A stretch of DNA of 64,000 nt from Cinclus cinclus. Lineage: Eukaryota > Chordata > Aves > Passeriformes > Cinclidae. The stretch spans positions 106,820,181 to 106,884,180 of the forward strand of contig NC_085047.1 in assembly GCF_963662255.1 (NCBI RefSeq). Direction: 5' to 3'. The notes beneath the pieces were generated by a model. The model searched no databases. It was not told the origin of the DNA and saw only the letters and a list, made by a program, of their open reading frames with translations. The position numbers and the translations under genes were made by a program. Positions 25,801 to 38,605 of this stretch are shown piece by piece; position 1 is the first letter of the stretch; each line of letters opens with the position of its first letter.

Positions 25801-28769
25801 AAACAGAAGCAGGAATTGTCCAGCTAATTATTTAACGTGATTACTGAATACCTTTTATTATACTGAATCCTGTCACAGAGAATGTGTTTACTCTAAAAAA
25901 AACTTTTTCTCAAATAATTCAATATAAAGGTTTAATCTTCAGAGGTTATTTTATTCCTTGCTTGTATACTTGAAGTAGATATAAAATTCAGATCCTGGCT
26001 CTAATTTGACTTACAGTATTTGTTTCAAAATTCACCTGGGTCTGAATCAAAAGCTATACAAAAAAGTATGCACACACTTTATTGTACACACTCCCCTGTG
26101 AATAAAAATTCATAAATAAAATACCTGTCATGTTTTCAAGCATTGGTTGCATATCAGTTTCACAATTAGTCCATATAAATTGTAAATATTGTTGTACATA
26201 ATGGTAGAGCCTGCATTTTCACTCCTAAGAGTGAAACATAAATTCAATGTGTAAGACTGAAAAGTTCAAGAAGAGATGTTTTTACTTAATCTGCATGTGG
26301 AGGGATTCTGATGGCAACTTTTTAAGGTTTTTTCCCAACTATGTTTCCTTGGCATGACTTAAATATCACTCGCTTTTACTTTGTTTTGAGAGTTTGAGCC
26401 TGTTTTAATTACTGTGGTTAGACACAAAAAATGCTTAGTGGTTATTGTCTACCTACAATCTTCACCTTACAATGATTTTTTTTTTAATTTAGATTGCAGT
26501 CCTTTCTCATTTCCTATAGAACCAAACTTCACTCACAATTAAATTTAATGAAAGCCAGAAAAAATATAGAGGTCAGACAATTTAAATTGTCCATTTCCAC
26601 ACTGCAATAGACTTCTCAAGAATTGCTTAGCAGAATGGAAGGCTGTCAAAGTCCTTTCCCATTCCCATGCCATCTTTTATTTTACTTGTATGAAAAAACT
26701 AATTAATATGTCTGAAATAATTATTTTTAATGAGGAGTTATCTATTATTTTTTTCATAGAGAGTTCTGGAACAAGAGTATACAATTACGAAATGACAGTT
26801 CAGTGATCCAAAGTCTTTTTATTTCCCAAGGTTCTATGGAGCAATCCAAGTTCCTACTTCTTTCTATAGACACTCTAATAGGTTTTCCATTTCTTGAGAG
26901 TATTTTTGAACAGTTAATTTCACTTTGAAGAAATAAGAAGCTTACCAGATGACATTTTACATTCATCTAAATAAGTCATGCTAGATGTATTAGGCCTTTC
27001 TTCTGCTAATTTGCAGATAAACTGACAAAGGATAAAGAAACAGATTCAAATTAGTTCTAATGATGTGCATCAGGAAGAGTTCAAAATTAATCCTTAGTCA
27101 AGACATGGAATAGGAACACTACTAAATACAGCTTCAAAATATTGTTCATAATATACAGCTTATATAAAAATGCGTCCAGCTACAAATTCAGATCCAGTAG
27201 AAGAAAGTAAGAACAGTAATTTCTGTTTGCCTTCTGCCTACAGTGCTGCATACCTATTCTTTTGCCTTAGAGCTCACAGGTGAAAGCCAATAAGAAATCT
27301 TGTTGTCTTTCTTCTGTATCAATGAGGTCTTTGCCAAGGTAGGCAGCAAAATTGGCTCCTGATTGTATTAAAATTCAGAATTACACAACAGAATACTGGT
27401 TACCCTTACAAGGCTTGCCACCCAAGGAACACCAAATTTATGACCCTTCTTTCAGTCAAACATACTGATCTTCATTTATCAAGTGCTGTGAAATCTCAAA
27501 ATTCAGTTAGGTCATCCCTCAGTCTGCACAATGAAAGAACACTCTCAAAGGAGTGAACAGTTCTCTCTGCCTTAAAAGCAAATTCATGTCTTCCTTTTGC
27601 ACATGGATCTGGACACAGTGCCTTTCATTTCATTGCCTCCAGACCGCATTGCTACAGCTGTCACTAATGTAGAAATGAAGACAAATGCAAAATCTATGCT
27701 TTGAATAAATCTGTTCCTTCAAAGGCTGCCAAGCAGCACAAAATCACAGTAAACTGTAGGGACCATGTGCATGCTGGATTGGGTTCCACAAAATTGAATA
27801 CCAGGGTCTCTGTGGTAGCATGTCTTGAATCAGGACAAGCTTCTCTGAAGCATTCTCATTTGTTTGTTTGTTTGCTTCTCTATGTCCCACTCCCCCAGTC
27901 AGCTGAAATCTAGAGGCCTGATTTTTCAAATGCATTTGTTTTTCTGGCTCCCACTACATCAGATGCAAACAATGCTACAGCTGTGCTCATGGGGGATACA
28001 TCAGGTCACCCAGGCCAGAGGGAGGTAACTGGGAAGCAGAGAAGTCAGGCATGGTATGTAGTACATGTCAGAGAAACTTTAATAATTCCAAGTGGTTAAA
28101 AACAATCTCCAGGGCATTTTGCCTAGGAAAAGCTTTCCTATAGTATGACTGCTCGCCTTTAAGTGTGAGTAAGGAGTAAGGAATGACTGGCTATTTCTTT
28201 TCTCCATCTTCTTCTTCAAGAGGAAGAGGAAGCCAGTGGGAAAAAGGGAAAGCTGCCTTCTTTCCCTGTCTAAGGGTGAGCTGGGAGCCCACTCTCAGGG
28301 CTGGGCACACTTACATACTCAAACCATTGCTCTCACCCAAAAATCCATTTAAACCTTACAAAAATACCTATCCCAGAATATAAGGTTTCCTCTACATAAT
28401 CTTAGTATGCTTCTCAACTGTATTCCTTTCTTCTTATTATTAATTCATTCCATGAAATGAAATTAGAACATTAATACAAAATTGAAAGTATCTCTTCTTG
28501 TCCCAGATAGCTCAATGGACTCCTAGCACAATATCATGACATTTTACTAGCTGTAAGTCTCTCTGATATTTGGAATTCACTGTTGGAAAATCTCTAGAGG
28601 AAATGCTGAAAGGCAGCAATCTGCATTTTAGCCAAAAAGTGCAATCTGTATCTACAGAATAGCAAGTCACATCAGAGCAATTACATCTCTCCATTTCTAT
28701 TTCCCTCTGTTACCTTACCTTCTCTGGAATAACCACTCCATTTATAAAAGTTAGAATGCACCTGGAGCC
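19863..28769. other. Non-coding sequence
   Basis: No gene was recognised in about 8.9 kb. A GC-richer patch at about 21780-22200 has overlapping open frames on both strands, none with known protein content. A (TTTG)4 microsatellite lies at 27859-27874. The stretch from about 20640 to 21000 is complex and non-repetitive. The remainder is AT-rich without visible structure. Confidence 0.55.
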
Positions 28770-30080
28770 TCTAGATATTTCCTTCAGCTCTTAGTTTTCT
28801 AAAGGAATTATGTCTTTAACATTGGTACTCAAGTAACTGTCTTTCCTTGCAAATTGACATTGTACATTGTACAAAGCACTCCCTGGGAGTCTCAGGTTTC
28901 ACTCTTATTCAACTCTTCTGTTCTCTCCCTTTGTTCTCTTTCTTCTCATCTAAATGGCAATTTTTAAAGTCTCATGCCTCCTAATTCCTGTGATCTGAAC
29001 CTATGACTCCTTTTCCCCAATTTCTTTCTATTTTTACATTTTTTCTCTCCAGTTTCTGCCTCCAGTTCCTGCAGTATTTGTTGACACAACCCCTTGCTGT
29101 ACATTTCACCACACACTGGGCAGCCTCAGTCAGCTCTCCAGGGCTGTTTTCACCAGACACTGGCCTCTTCTGATCTTTTACTCTTTACGTTTTACCAACT
29201 TTCTGTGCTTCTTTCTCACTTGTCCCTAAACAACAGTACAACAAACGTTTATATAGTCACCCAGTTCTTCCAGTTCAAGAACATTTTTTCATCTTAAGAT
29301 ATCTCTTTTCTATTCTCTTCCTTTCTTCTTTTAGCATAATTGTTGATTTTCCTTGTTTCAACCACAACTTCTATGTCTTCCTAGACAAATGACCCTGCTT
29401 TTGCAGCTCTAGAGCACAGCTCTAGATTCTTTCACATATTTTACCTGACATCATACTTTTTCCTATTTCCCCCTTCATTAATTTTGCCTGATAAAAGAAC
29501 TGTTGAGCATGACAAATTAAAATTGCATTTTAACCTTTTGTTTCCATTGCACTTTACCTTTTCATGTCCTCATTTTTCTTGTATAATTTTGCCCTCATTT
29601 TTAAATTTCATCTCCTCTGTTTGTCTCCATGCCATCATGTCCCCAGTATAATTTCTTTTGCATTTCTTCTGAATTCTTTTTTATCTTTATCTTCACAGTA
29701 CAAAGATGTTTTATTCTATTCTGTCTAAACAACAATTTAAAAAACCTCTCGATCTTACTTGGTTTCACAATAACAACTTCTTCAGCTGTCCTTTTACCTT
29801 AAGTTTATTCTGCATGCCAGTCACAAATGGTGTCCATCAACAGACACAGATGGTTCTTGTCCAAGTTCTCAGCTTCTGCATTCTCAAGCACTACAACATC
29901 CATGACTAATTCAGTCCTTCCTTCCCCACCTTTCTACAAAAATTGTTCTACTATTTCCTTGTTTTGAGCATCAATCTTTTCTCTTAATTCCTCCTCAGCT
30001 GTCCTGCCTTCATATCATCAAACACTAATAAAAATGAAGTGCTACATCTCCTCACAGTCTCACCCTATTCCATCTATCTA
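28770..30080. other. Pyrimidine-skewed tract (about 1.3 kb)
   Basis: The plus strand is strongly enriched in C and T and poor in G over roughly 1.3 kb. In 29281-29340, for example, I count 46 pyrimidines and only 2 G residues. It is not a simple tandem repeat, and no long open frame exists on either strand. The edges are approximate. Confidence 0.6.
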
Positions 30081-33000
30081 AAGCAAGATAAATAAAAAAA
30101 AAAATATTAGCAATAACAAATTATGCATGGAAACACACTACCTCCAAGATTATGAGAGCTGAATGCCTCATTGTGAAAACATCAGTCTGACTTGGCACAT
30201 CTAACAGAAAGCTACTCTCCCATTTATAGTCACATCACTGAAGTTATTGTTCATATATTTTGGATAAATTTTCTTTCTTTGTATTGAAGGCTTGCATCTG
30301 GTATCTTACATAAACTGAGCAATACCTTGTTCATGACTTAGTCCACTGAAGTTATGACTTGCAAAGAGAAGTGCTATTTAACTGGAGCCAAGGTGATACA
30401 ACTTCCTACAACAAACTTGGTTTTAAAATATTATTTTTAGGTTTATATTTGAAAGATCATACATTTTTTTTCCCTCTTCTTTTGCTTTACTGTTTTTTAA
30501 AATGCGTCAATCACATCTAACATTCAAGGATCAGAGGCTGTGTGACTTCATTAGATAAAAGAATAAAATTCATGGATTTTTCCTATATGCTGTTGTTCAT
30601 GTGAGCAGAATAAGGAAACAGATCACTAGCGAACATCATTTCACAGTACATGACAATTGGCATGCAAACAGAATGCAACCTCAAACTGGTTTATCTTCTT
30701 ACAAGAGCCTTTGATCTTTAATTGCATATTTGTACACATCAGTGGTTCAATAACCTTTATAGTGTATGCAATGACAGCTGACATCAGATTGATTTTTGCA
30801 CAAATGCATTAGAAATATGATGAAATAATTAGTAAATAATCATGTTCCTGACTCTATATAAAGTATAAAATTATTTTATATTATAAAATTATATATTACC
30901 TGAAATATATTATTTTACAAAGGGATGAATCTATAATTTAATAATTTCAAATTGATTTAATGAATGTCATTCTATCAGGCTTTGCTTCAGTCTTCAAAAG
31001 TACACTTTTTAATAGGCCTTCTTTTTTCCACAGGAGTGCTCTGGATTCTATGTTCAGCCTGGAATTTTTTTTCTTTTTTTTTTTTTGCAATAGGTCATAG
31101 ATTAACAGAAATAAGAAACTTTACTATACTTGTTTTAAGAAGCCTATGTTGTTCTAATCAATTCATTTTAATAGATTTTCTAATACTAAACTCTAGTTTC
31201 TTATCTAAGTTTAGTTGGTCAAGGCCTGAACAAAAAGTAGGATGAAGAGTAAAAGAAGCTACTTTAGATCTGCTCTCTATATCACCATTGATTCAGTTGT
31301 GTAAGGCACCTGTGACCTCCTTATGTCAAAGGAGAGCACATTAAAAGTTGCCTGGACTGAAGGGATGCATCCAAAAGACAAAGTAACAGAAGAAGAAAAT
31401 AGCAAGACCAGAGGAAAGGAAATTAAATTAAGTGCTCACAGATCAAAGCAGCTAAGAGAAGATGATAAAGCAAATTGCATACAAAGAGCTGGTAGCCTCA
31501 TTGGAGTTAAAACTATAAATTTCATGTATGGGACTGAAGAACATTGTTCAAAGCAAAAATTAGTTCTGTGAATTAAAAATAATTAACTAGTTCTTTCTTC
31601 TACTAATAAATTTATTTCTACCATTGCACCCAATCCAAGTCTCACATCTGTCTATAATGAATTGTGAAGCCTTATATAAAAATGAATGCTCTAATAGCAA
31701 TTTGATTTGCATGCTTTCATGGCTTTGAATGTACTTTAGTAACGCTGGACTTCTGAAGTGACACTTTGGCCAGGTTTTGCTAAAGAGGCCAACTAAACCT
31801 TGAGATTAATTGGTTTAAAAGTGCTGGAACTGAAAACCTCTAACCTCTTAAAATTGCTGAGCCTACCTTTGTTAAGCTTTTGCTTTGTTCCTTTTGATAT
31901 GGTTTCTATGTAGAAATGCATTGGAATGTGTCACTTGTGTTCAAATTTTACTGATCAAATTATTACTGGTTGGTTTTTTTATCCTGTTCTATCCCTACCC
32001 TCCAAACAGGATCCATTTTCAGGCAAGGGAGATTGTGTGTAAAGATGAACAGTGGACAACTGCATCAATGAAAATACCAAAGTCAGCTCTGCCAAGAATT
32101 ACTTTATTCTTATAATCTAGCTCTGGTTACAGAAAAAATAATTTGTAAAAAAAAGTCACTGCATGGCCTGACTCTGTAATTCCTGTCTTTCCCATTCCCA
32201 TTTCTTATTCTTAAGACAGGTCTCCTATCCCGCTTTGTGTTTAGCAAGCAAAGTTCAGTAAAGGAGTAAAATACCTGGTGGTCAGAGCTGAGTAAGCCAG
32301 TGTGGGGGTCTGGAGGAAGTCTGTGGAGTATCTGGGTGGCCACTGCTCCAGCAGCAGCATCACCAGCTCCTCCAGCCCCCAGTCACCCCAGGAGCAAGAG
32401 TGGAGGCTGGATCATGTCTGTCCAGCATAGCTGATGGGCACTGCTGTGGCCAGAGGCCCTTTGTTTCTTTCACCCAGATGAGGCTGCAGAGGGAAGGAAG
32501 AGGTTCTACAGCAGTTTATGCTTGAAAAATGCCATGGGTGGAGCTGGGGAGATTTCTGTCTTTTAAGTACAGAGACACTCCTTCCATCCAGGGAGTGGCT
32601 GGAAATGCTGCCATTGGGCTTGTCTTCACTGGGAAAATTGTGAAACCTCTTTCCTCAGCTTCCCACCATCTTCCAGTATATTTCACAAACTCAGCTCTGC
32701 AAGGGTTTCCTCCACCTTCACAGGAGTCCCTCGCTTCTCCCACAAGAGGAACTCAGGCCATCACCAGCCCTTAAGTCTCTCCTTCTGCCTTTGCTAGTGG
32801 TTCTCTCCAGGTGTTCAGTATCTGACTGCCATCGTACTGGTTGTTCTGGTTTTTAGGGGAGCCAAGATCATCTTCTGTGAGGGGGGATTATAGCAGAAGG
32901 GGAGGTTAGAGAGCGCTGGAGCACAACTTGCAAAGCTACCAAATGCAGGGTTGCATGGCAGGAGGATGGAGGGAAATGCTGGGGCAGTCCTGGAGGTTTT

Positions 33001-36000
33001 GACATGGCAGAAATGCAGGAGCCCTTAGTGACCAGCTTTGTGAAAAGCTAAAGCAGGAGTGTCACATTGTGAAGGACAGCAGCACAGAGTTCAGTAATGA
33101 CCAGATGTTAGCAAAATGAGGCACTTTAAATACTCCTAGAGGGGATTTCCACTTCAAGCAAGGTAGTTCATTCAACATTTACCCTGAAAGAGATGTAAGA
33201 AGGTCTGAGAATGAGCCTCGGGAACTTTGTTCCCTTCAGCCCTTAGAAAGCCTGCCTAATGTTCCGAAAAGCCATCCTAATCCTGTCAGTAGAAATGCCT
33301 GAGAGACAGTAAGCCAGCTCTTCCCAGTACAGCAGAAGCAGAAGTAACGCTGCAGTGCACAGGATCATTCTGGTTTGACCTAGACTTCTGTTCCTTTGCA
33401 TGGTAGTCATATTCTGCTACATATTTCTAAACCGCAAAAGCTCTTCAAAGACAGTGATGATTTTACCCAGCCCAACAAAAATTGGGGACCAGGTCTCAGT
33501 TCATGTCAGCTGACACGGCTCCACCAGCTAGAGACCAGTCCTGTCAATTTGGAGCCAATACACTGATTTAAACTGCTGTCATGCTCCCACTCTATGTAAT
33601 TTATGCAGATGGAGAAATTAATGTCCCTTCTGAGCACTGTCCATAGCCATTGTATGAGTCTATTGGAGAGGGGGAGTCTGTGAACAGAGAGGTGACAAGC
33701 AGACACACACCAGCTGTCCTAGACATACAGGCTGCATTTAATGAGGTGTGTGGCAACTTAGTGTCCTTTCATATGTCAATATTGGTATAAAATCTGCAGT
33801 GAGATGTCACTGCAACATGGCGATTGATCTCCCTAAATTGATAATTATCCCTCCTGAATCTGGGACAAGTGATGTCTCCCAGCCCATACTGTCCATACCA
33901 GCAAGATATGTTACAGCAGTTATGATAATCAAGGTAACAAAACCTGCAGTCCCTTTTACCCCCTCTGCCCAAGCCATTTATACTGGCAGCTGTTACATCC
34001 CAGCAGGTCCTATCTCAGAGAGAAACCTATGGTAGGAAGTTTAGGGAAGGGATAGTTCTAAATAAATCCCCACTGTTTCAATCTTTGAAAGGACAGTAGA
34101 AGGGGAATGAGATGAACTTTGGGGTGCCAGGAGGTCCCAGCTTCCCCAAGGTGAAATACCAAGAATACACCTGACTGGAGTCAGCACTGTAGGACTTTGT
34201 TTATTTCAGTTTTAGATGCTTGGCTTTTTTGCTTTCATCTAAACCCAGCAACCAGAGCATGAAATGCTTACTAACATTCATCAGCAAACCCAGTCTGTAC
34301 TTTATATCCATTTTTATTCCCTCCAGTGTTTCTTGGTACAAACAAGAAATCAGAGCCAGCAAAGGGGTCAAAACCAAAGACAGCACCTCCAGGTCCCAAC
34401 CAATTTGACAAACTCCTTTTCCCTCTCTTTTCTCCCTCTGCCAAGGCTTTTTCTTGTCACACTACACATCCAGCCTTCCTGGAGTCCACAGGTAATGTTC
34501 ATCTGCCACAGTGATGGGTTCAGACTCTTGGAGGCACAGTCACACCATCTATAAACAATAAAACTCCTAGCTGCTATAATCATGTTGTCAGCAATGAGTA
34601 ATATGTTCTGCAAAAAAGGCCTAAGGAAGCTGCTGGAGTATGCTGAAGGTGGTGATAAACTATCCTTCTGAGAACAGTTTCTTGACAGTTGGTCAAAATA
34701 TCAACCAAAGAGTTGCTGAAATATTCATCACAATTTTCTTTGCCTTCTTAAATTATGTTAGTCATATTAAAATAGCCATACGCTTATAAAGACTTGCGAG
34801 GATAGAATTTAAACTCTCCTCTCCAACACACATTCCCCAAACACCAGGGCTCCTATCAGCATTTTGGCAAGCTGATCTCAAGAAGTTATCTGCCCCTGAC
34901 TAAAAATTAGTTATTTAAGAGAGCTACAAAAAAAAAAAAAATGGGATCTCTCCCTTTAAATGCTTGACCCTGAGGCAAAAGAGGAGGAGGGGAGAGAGAG
35001 AAGGAGATTACGATAACTGCCTTATTGCATTGATAATATGATAGGTTGCTAATAACCTGAGTCATGGTAATAGCAGCCTAATTGCTATCCAAGTGCTCTC
35101 AGCAGAAAACAGGCACACCTAGAGAGGCACCTGTGCACAGCAAGATTAGGTGTAAATGGAAAAATGACAGCAATATAAATGCACTTTCATCTGAGTATAG
35201 TGGAAAGTAAGAAAGAGTTGTTTATGTAGAAACTGCCTGAAATCCGAGAGCTGCTTCAGATAATGAGATGTGGCTGGTATGTAATTCATGTGAGAAACAG
35301 GCACACTACAAGTCTCAAAGTGGAATGGGCATTTATATTTAGGCAGAGAAAAGAAAATAACATATGTGGGGAAGAAGTAGCTGATGCTGTCTTTCCAGAA
35401 TAAATTAGATTCTGCAATGATTACGACTTTTTTATAAAATAAAAAAAAAATTAGTAATGTCAGTCTGACATTACAAAATAAGATCTTTCCCTGAAAGTCA
35501 GTATGACTGCAGTAAGTGATTTGCCTGGAAGCATCTGCTTGAGAATGGAATGGTTTGTAGTTCATTGATAAATATCAAACATACTCTTGGTCTGCATGAG
35601 CCTGCTTTTGTACATTTAAGGTTTGTTGTTCTTCTCCACTGCTGTTCTCTGAGCACTGCCCCTGGCTCGGCTGCAGCCCCCTGACACAGCAGCTGTGGGA
35701 GGTTTCCACTCAGGTTTGGGCAGAGCTCTTGGCCCCTGTTCTCCAGCTGCCCTCCCTCTTTCCTGCTTTGGTTCTGAGAAAGAGGACGTGGTGACCAGGT
35801 GCTGCCCACGCATCTGGGGGGAAAACGAAGACTGGGATTTCTGAGTAAGAGATGATAAAATGCTGTTTTGTTTGTGCAGGACTAGGTCTGTGGAGTAGGG
35901 AGAGTTGAGCGCAAGAATCAATTGTGTCCTCTGATGAAGGAGTCAGATCTTGCAGCAAGGGTATTGATTTACACATTCAACTCTGCAAGTTGCTTTCCAC

Positions 36001-37595
36001 TACATCTTTTGCAACTGAAACTCAGTGATGTGAATGTCAATAGGCATGAACAAAAGCCTCGTGTTTTGAAAAGCCTGAATCTGTATCTGTAGGATTTAAA
36101 AACTACTACATTTCCATGCTTTTTTCTCTCCTCTGGAAGTTATTTTCCAGGTTGTTGGTAATGGATGTTGCATGCAGAATGCATGTGTGAGCCTATACAT
36201 TATTATGAGTGTTATTTTTCCCCTAAAAATAGCCTTTTGTTGTTGTTGTTTTTGCATTTGTAAATAGTATTTGATCACAGTCTAGAAATATTGCATGCCA
36301 GAAATTATCTGTCTTGCATTGCTGTATACCAGTATTTGGGTTGGCTGTTCTGGCAGCAGAGGTGCACCCTCTGGATTTAAGCATCACAGGTTCTCATGGC
36401 AACTTTTTTTGTATACCTGCTCACTTAGCAAAATATGCTGAGCCATCCCAGTAATCTCTGGAAAAACAGCAGCAACAGAATAAACTGATACATTTATCAC
36501 CTTACATTTGTTTTGAAATATACTTAAAAACCTGCCTTAAATGAAACACCTAAATGACTGAATTGTGGAAAAAATAACATGAAATCATTTTATGAATAGT
36601 TGGTATAAATTAGTATTTATGTTATACAGATACTCAGAACTTCAACCACTGATGGACTGGCATTGCCAATACATTATACACTATGAACACTCAGAGTAGG
36701 TATCAACCCTTGTCATGAGACAGCTCTGGTTATTGTTATATTCTTTAAGACTTGGTGAAATTTTACAAAATAGGACCTTCTGTCAGAAGTACATCGAGTT
36801 CAAATGACTTTGACCTATGATACAACAATCCTACCCAAAGAAGTGCTCAGCCATGGTGTCAAATGCTCCACTTCAGCTTTTCTTCTGCATTCCAGGGCAC
36901 TATTCACATGAATCCAATTGACCAGGGAGTAGCCCTTTTTCTTCAACATGCAATTCTTATAACAAAGGTGAATTCTCCTTCCTCTTCTCCCTTTATTACT
37001 AATGCTGTCCCCACATGACCCCTCCACAGCGTCAGGTGGGTAAGCACCTGGCAAAGGTGGTGTCTGTCTGTGATCACAAATCCCCAGTTCTCATTGTGAG
37101 AGTTCAAGTCACTGCAAAGCACACAGGTTTATACACACACACTCCAGAGGATGCTGTCTGTTTGGAAACAGAGCTCGTGCTTCACAAAAATAACTCTTGA
37201 ACAGGAAGACACCAATCAAATATTTAATTATCTCAGAATATCTTTAAGAACAAATTATTAAACCTTCTGTGAGGGATATCCTAAGCCCTTAAGGGCAGGG
37301 AGGTGAACTGGATGGCATCCTACATCCTGTATTTCTGTGGCTGTGCCATCACTGTGCTTGTAGGATGGCAGATGTCAGAGAGAGGAAATTTGAAATGATA
37401 CAGCAAGTATTCTGGGAAGAATGTGAACACCTGAGCACCTGGAAAAGTTTTGTATGCTCCTAGTCATTTTTCTGTGAAACTTTTTTAATGTCTGAGGTTC
37501 ATAAAAAACACTTTAAAAAAAAACTTATGGTCCACAATAGGATCTGCACAGCATTGGAGTACAAGGTAGTTTTACTTATTTAATATGTACTTAAA
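30081..37595. other. Non-coding sequence downstream of TASL
   Basis: No gene was recognised. T-rich runs lie at 31065-31086, a 14-base poly(A) at 34928-34941 and (TTG)4 at 36237-36250. GC-richer patches lie at about 32280-33080 and 35620-35830. The stretch 34820-35110 is discussed as a possible regulatory element. No exon of the mammalian neighbours NR0B1 or GK was seen. Confidence 0.55.
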
Positions 37596-37598
37596 GGT

Positions 37599-37634
37599 TT
37601 TATTTAAGTGGTGAATGGTAAATGCATTTTTATT
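37599..37634 (-). terminator. Candidate TASL poly(A) signals
   Basis: AATAAA hexamers read on the minus strand at 37629-37634 and 37599-37604, about 67-102 bases beyond the TASL stop codon. If used, they would give a very short 3' UTR. Other AATAAA copies further left are possible alternatives, because AT-rich DNA contains many by chance. Confidence 0.35.
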
Positions 37635-37700
37635 GAGCAGAAAGTATCTTATACTAAAAACTGACTTTGAATAACATAAAAACTTTCTAACATTCAAACA

Positions 37701-38576
37701 CTAAGCATTAATGTGACTATATTGGGAAATATGCAGAGTAGGTGTGCTCATTTCTGAGGAAATCTTCCCACTGGCAATTTGTAAGAAGCGGGTAATGACA
37801 ATGTCCTTGGCCTTGACAGTCTCCATGTTCCTCTCCCGTGATATCTGCATGCTGATTTGATCCACGTTAGTCATGATTAGCTCCGAGGCCAGGATTTGGG
37901 TGGGGGATGCCCTGTTGGCTGTGCTGTCCATGATGTACTGCTTGTACAGCTCCACCAGCTTCTGCTCGAGGTAGTCGTTCAGGGCAGAGTCGGAGAGGGG
38001 CTGCTGGTGGGGCCCCAGGCTGGCCAGGCGCCAGCACGAGGAGTGGCCTTGGACCGGCCTGCGGATGGTGTCACTTGTGGGGGGAGCCTTCACCGACTCC
38101 ATGGCGGGAGGAATCTCTGAGGACTCCAAGAAGGGGCCTATGCCACTGTCACAAGCAAAATCTGTCGTGACTGAGCTCATTGGCACCACATAGTCCCCAG
38201 CTATATGCAGATCGTTGTAGTTCTTGCAAATGCTCTTGCAGGAAGGGGGAACCAGGTAGGTGACTTTTTTTGTCAGCTCCTCGCAGACTTGCGTAGCTGG
38301 AGGTGGCTGCCCTGTGGGTGCTGGGTGCTGGACAGGCTCTGGGAGATTATCCTTCTGTCTTCTGCTGTGCTCGCTACCTCTAGAGCAGACTGAGGAAATG
38401 CACTTGCCAGCAGATCTGCATCTCTGAAGGAGGCTTTTTCTTTGTGCTTCGCCTGTGGAAGAATAATTAATGGACCTCATTTCATACACCCCTTCATCAG
38501 GCAAACGCTTGTAGAGCGCAGGGTTCGGGTCTTCACAAAGGTAGGTGATTCTATGAAGGTAACCTTCCGACAGCAT
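37701..38576 (-). CDS. TASL: TASL: TLR adaptor interacting with endolysosomal SLC15A4
   Basis: This is a 291-residue protein in one uninterrupted coding exon; the human protein is about 301 residues. TASL is a soluble adaptor held at the endolysosome by SLC15A4. After TLR7-9 signalling, its pLxIS motif is phosphorylated and recruits IRF5. Visible here: the conserved N-terminus MLSEGYL (1-7), the segment known to bind SLC15A4; a Ser/Arg-rich stretch (about 46-73); a Pro-rich linker (79-93); the highly conserved block TYLVPPSCKSICKNYNDL (106-123); a helical block around LNDYLEQKLVELYKQYIMD (199-217) and SPTQILASELIM (224-235); and the pLxIS motif PTLHIS (279-284), eight residues before the end. 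There is no signal peptide, membrane segment or internal stop. I chose the ATG at 38576 because it matches the family N-terminus; the in-frame extension to 38612 has no ATG. Residues 8-35 and the linker are the most divergent parts. Identity rests on recalled motif conservation, not an alignment. Confidence 0.95.
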   Translation of the reverse strand: MLSEGYLHRITYLCEDPNPALYKRLPDEGVYEMRSINYSSTGEAQRKSLLQRCRSAGKCISSVCSRGSEHSRRQKDNLPEPVQHPAPTGQPPPATQVCEELTKKVTYLVPPSCKSICKNYNDLHIAGDYVVPMSSVTTDFACDSGIGPFLESSEIPPAMESVKAPPTSDTIRRPVQGHSSCWRLASLGPHQQPLSDSALNDYLEQKLVELYKQYIMDSTANRASPTQILASELIMTNVDQISMQISRERNMETVKAKDIVITRFLQIASGKISSEMSTPTLHISQYSHINA

Positions 38577-38605
38577 CCTTCTCCAAGGGAAAGGAACCAC
38601 CAGCA
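38577..38605 (-). other. Candidate 3' splice acceptor of the TASL coding exon
   Basis: Reading the minus strand towards the ATG, a pyrimidine-rich stretch (TTCCTTTCCCTT) is followed by GGAGAAGG and then ATG. The AG at 38582-38581 or at 38579-38578 could be the acceptor, leaving only 4 or 1 bases of 5' UTR in this exon. TASL is known as a gene with its coding sequence in one exon and upstream non-coding exons, which fits. Confidence 0.5.

Noticed and set aside
35146..35565. 139-codon minus-strand frame
   Set aside because: No recognisable domain. It lies in AT-rich DNA downstream of TASL and looks like a chance frame.
37285..37345. Possible CR1 3' UTR trace ('GGGCAGGGAGGTGAACTGGATGG')
   Set aside because: Too short and too diverged to tell from chance.
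37896..38393. Plus-strand open frames within TASL
   Set aside because: They are shadows of the GC-richer minus-strand coding exon, with no recognisable protein content.
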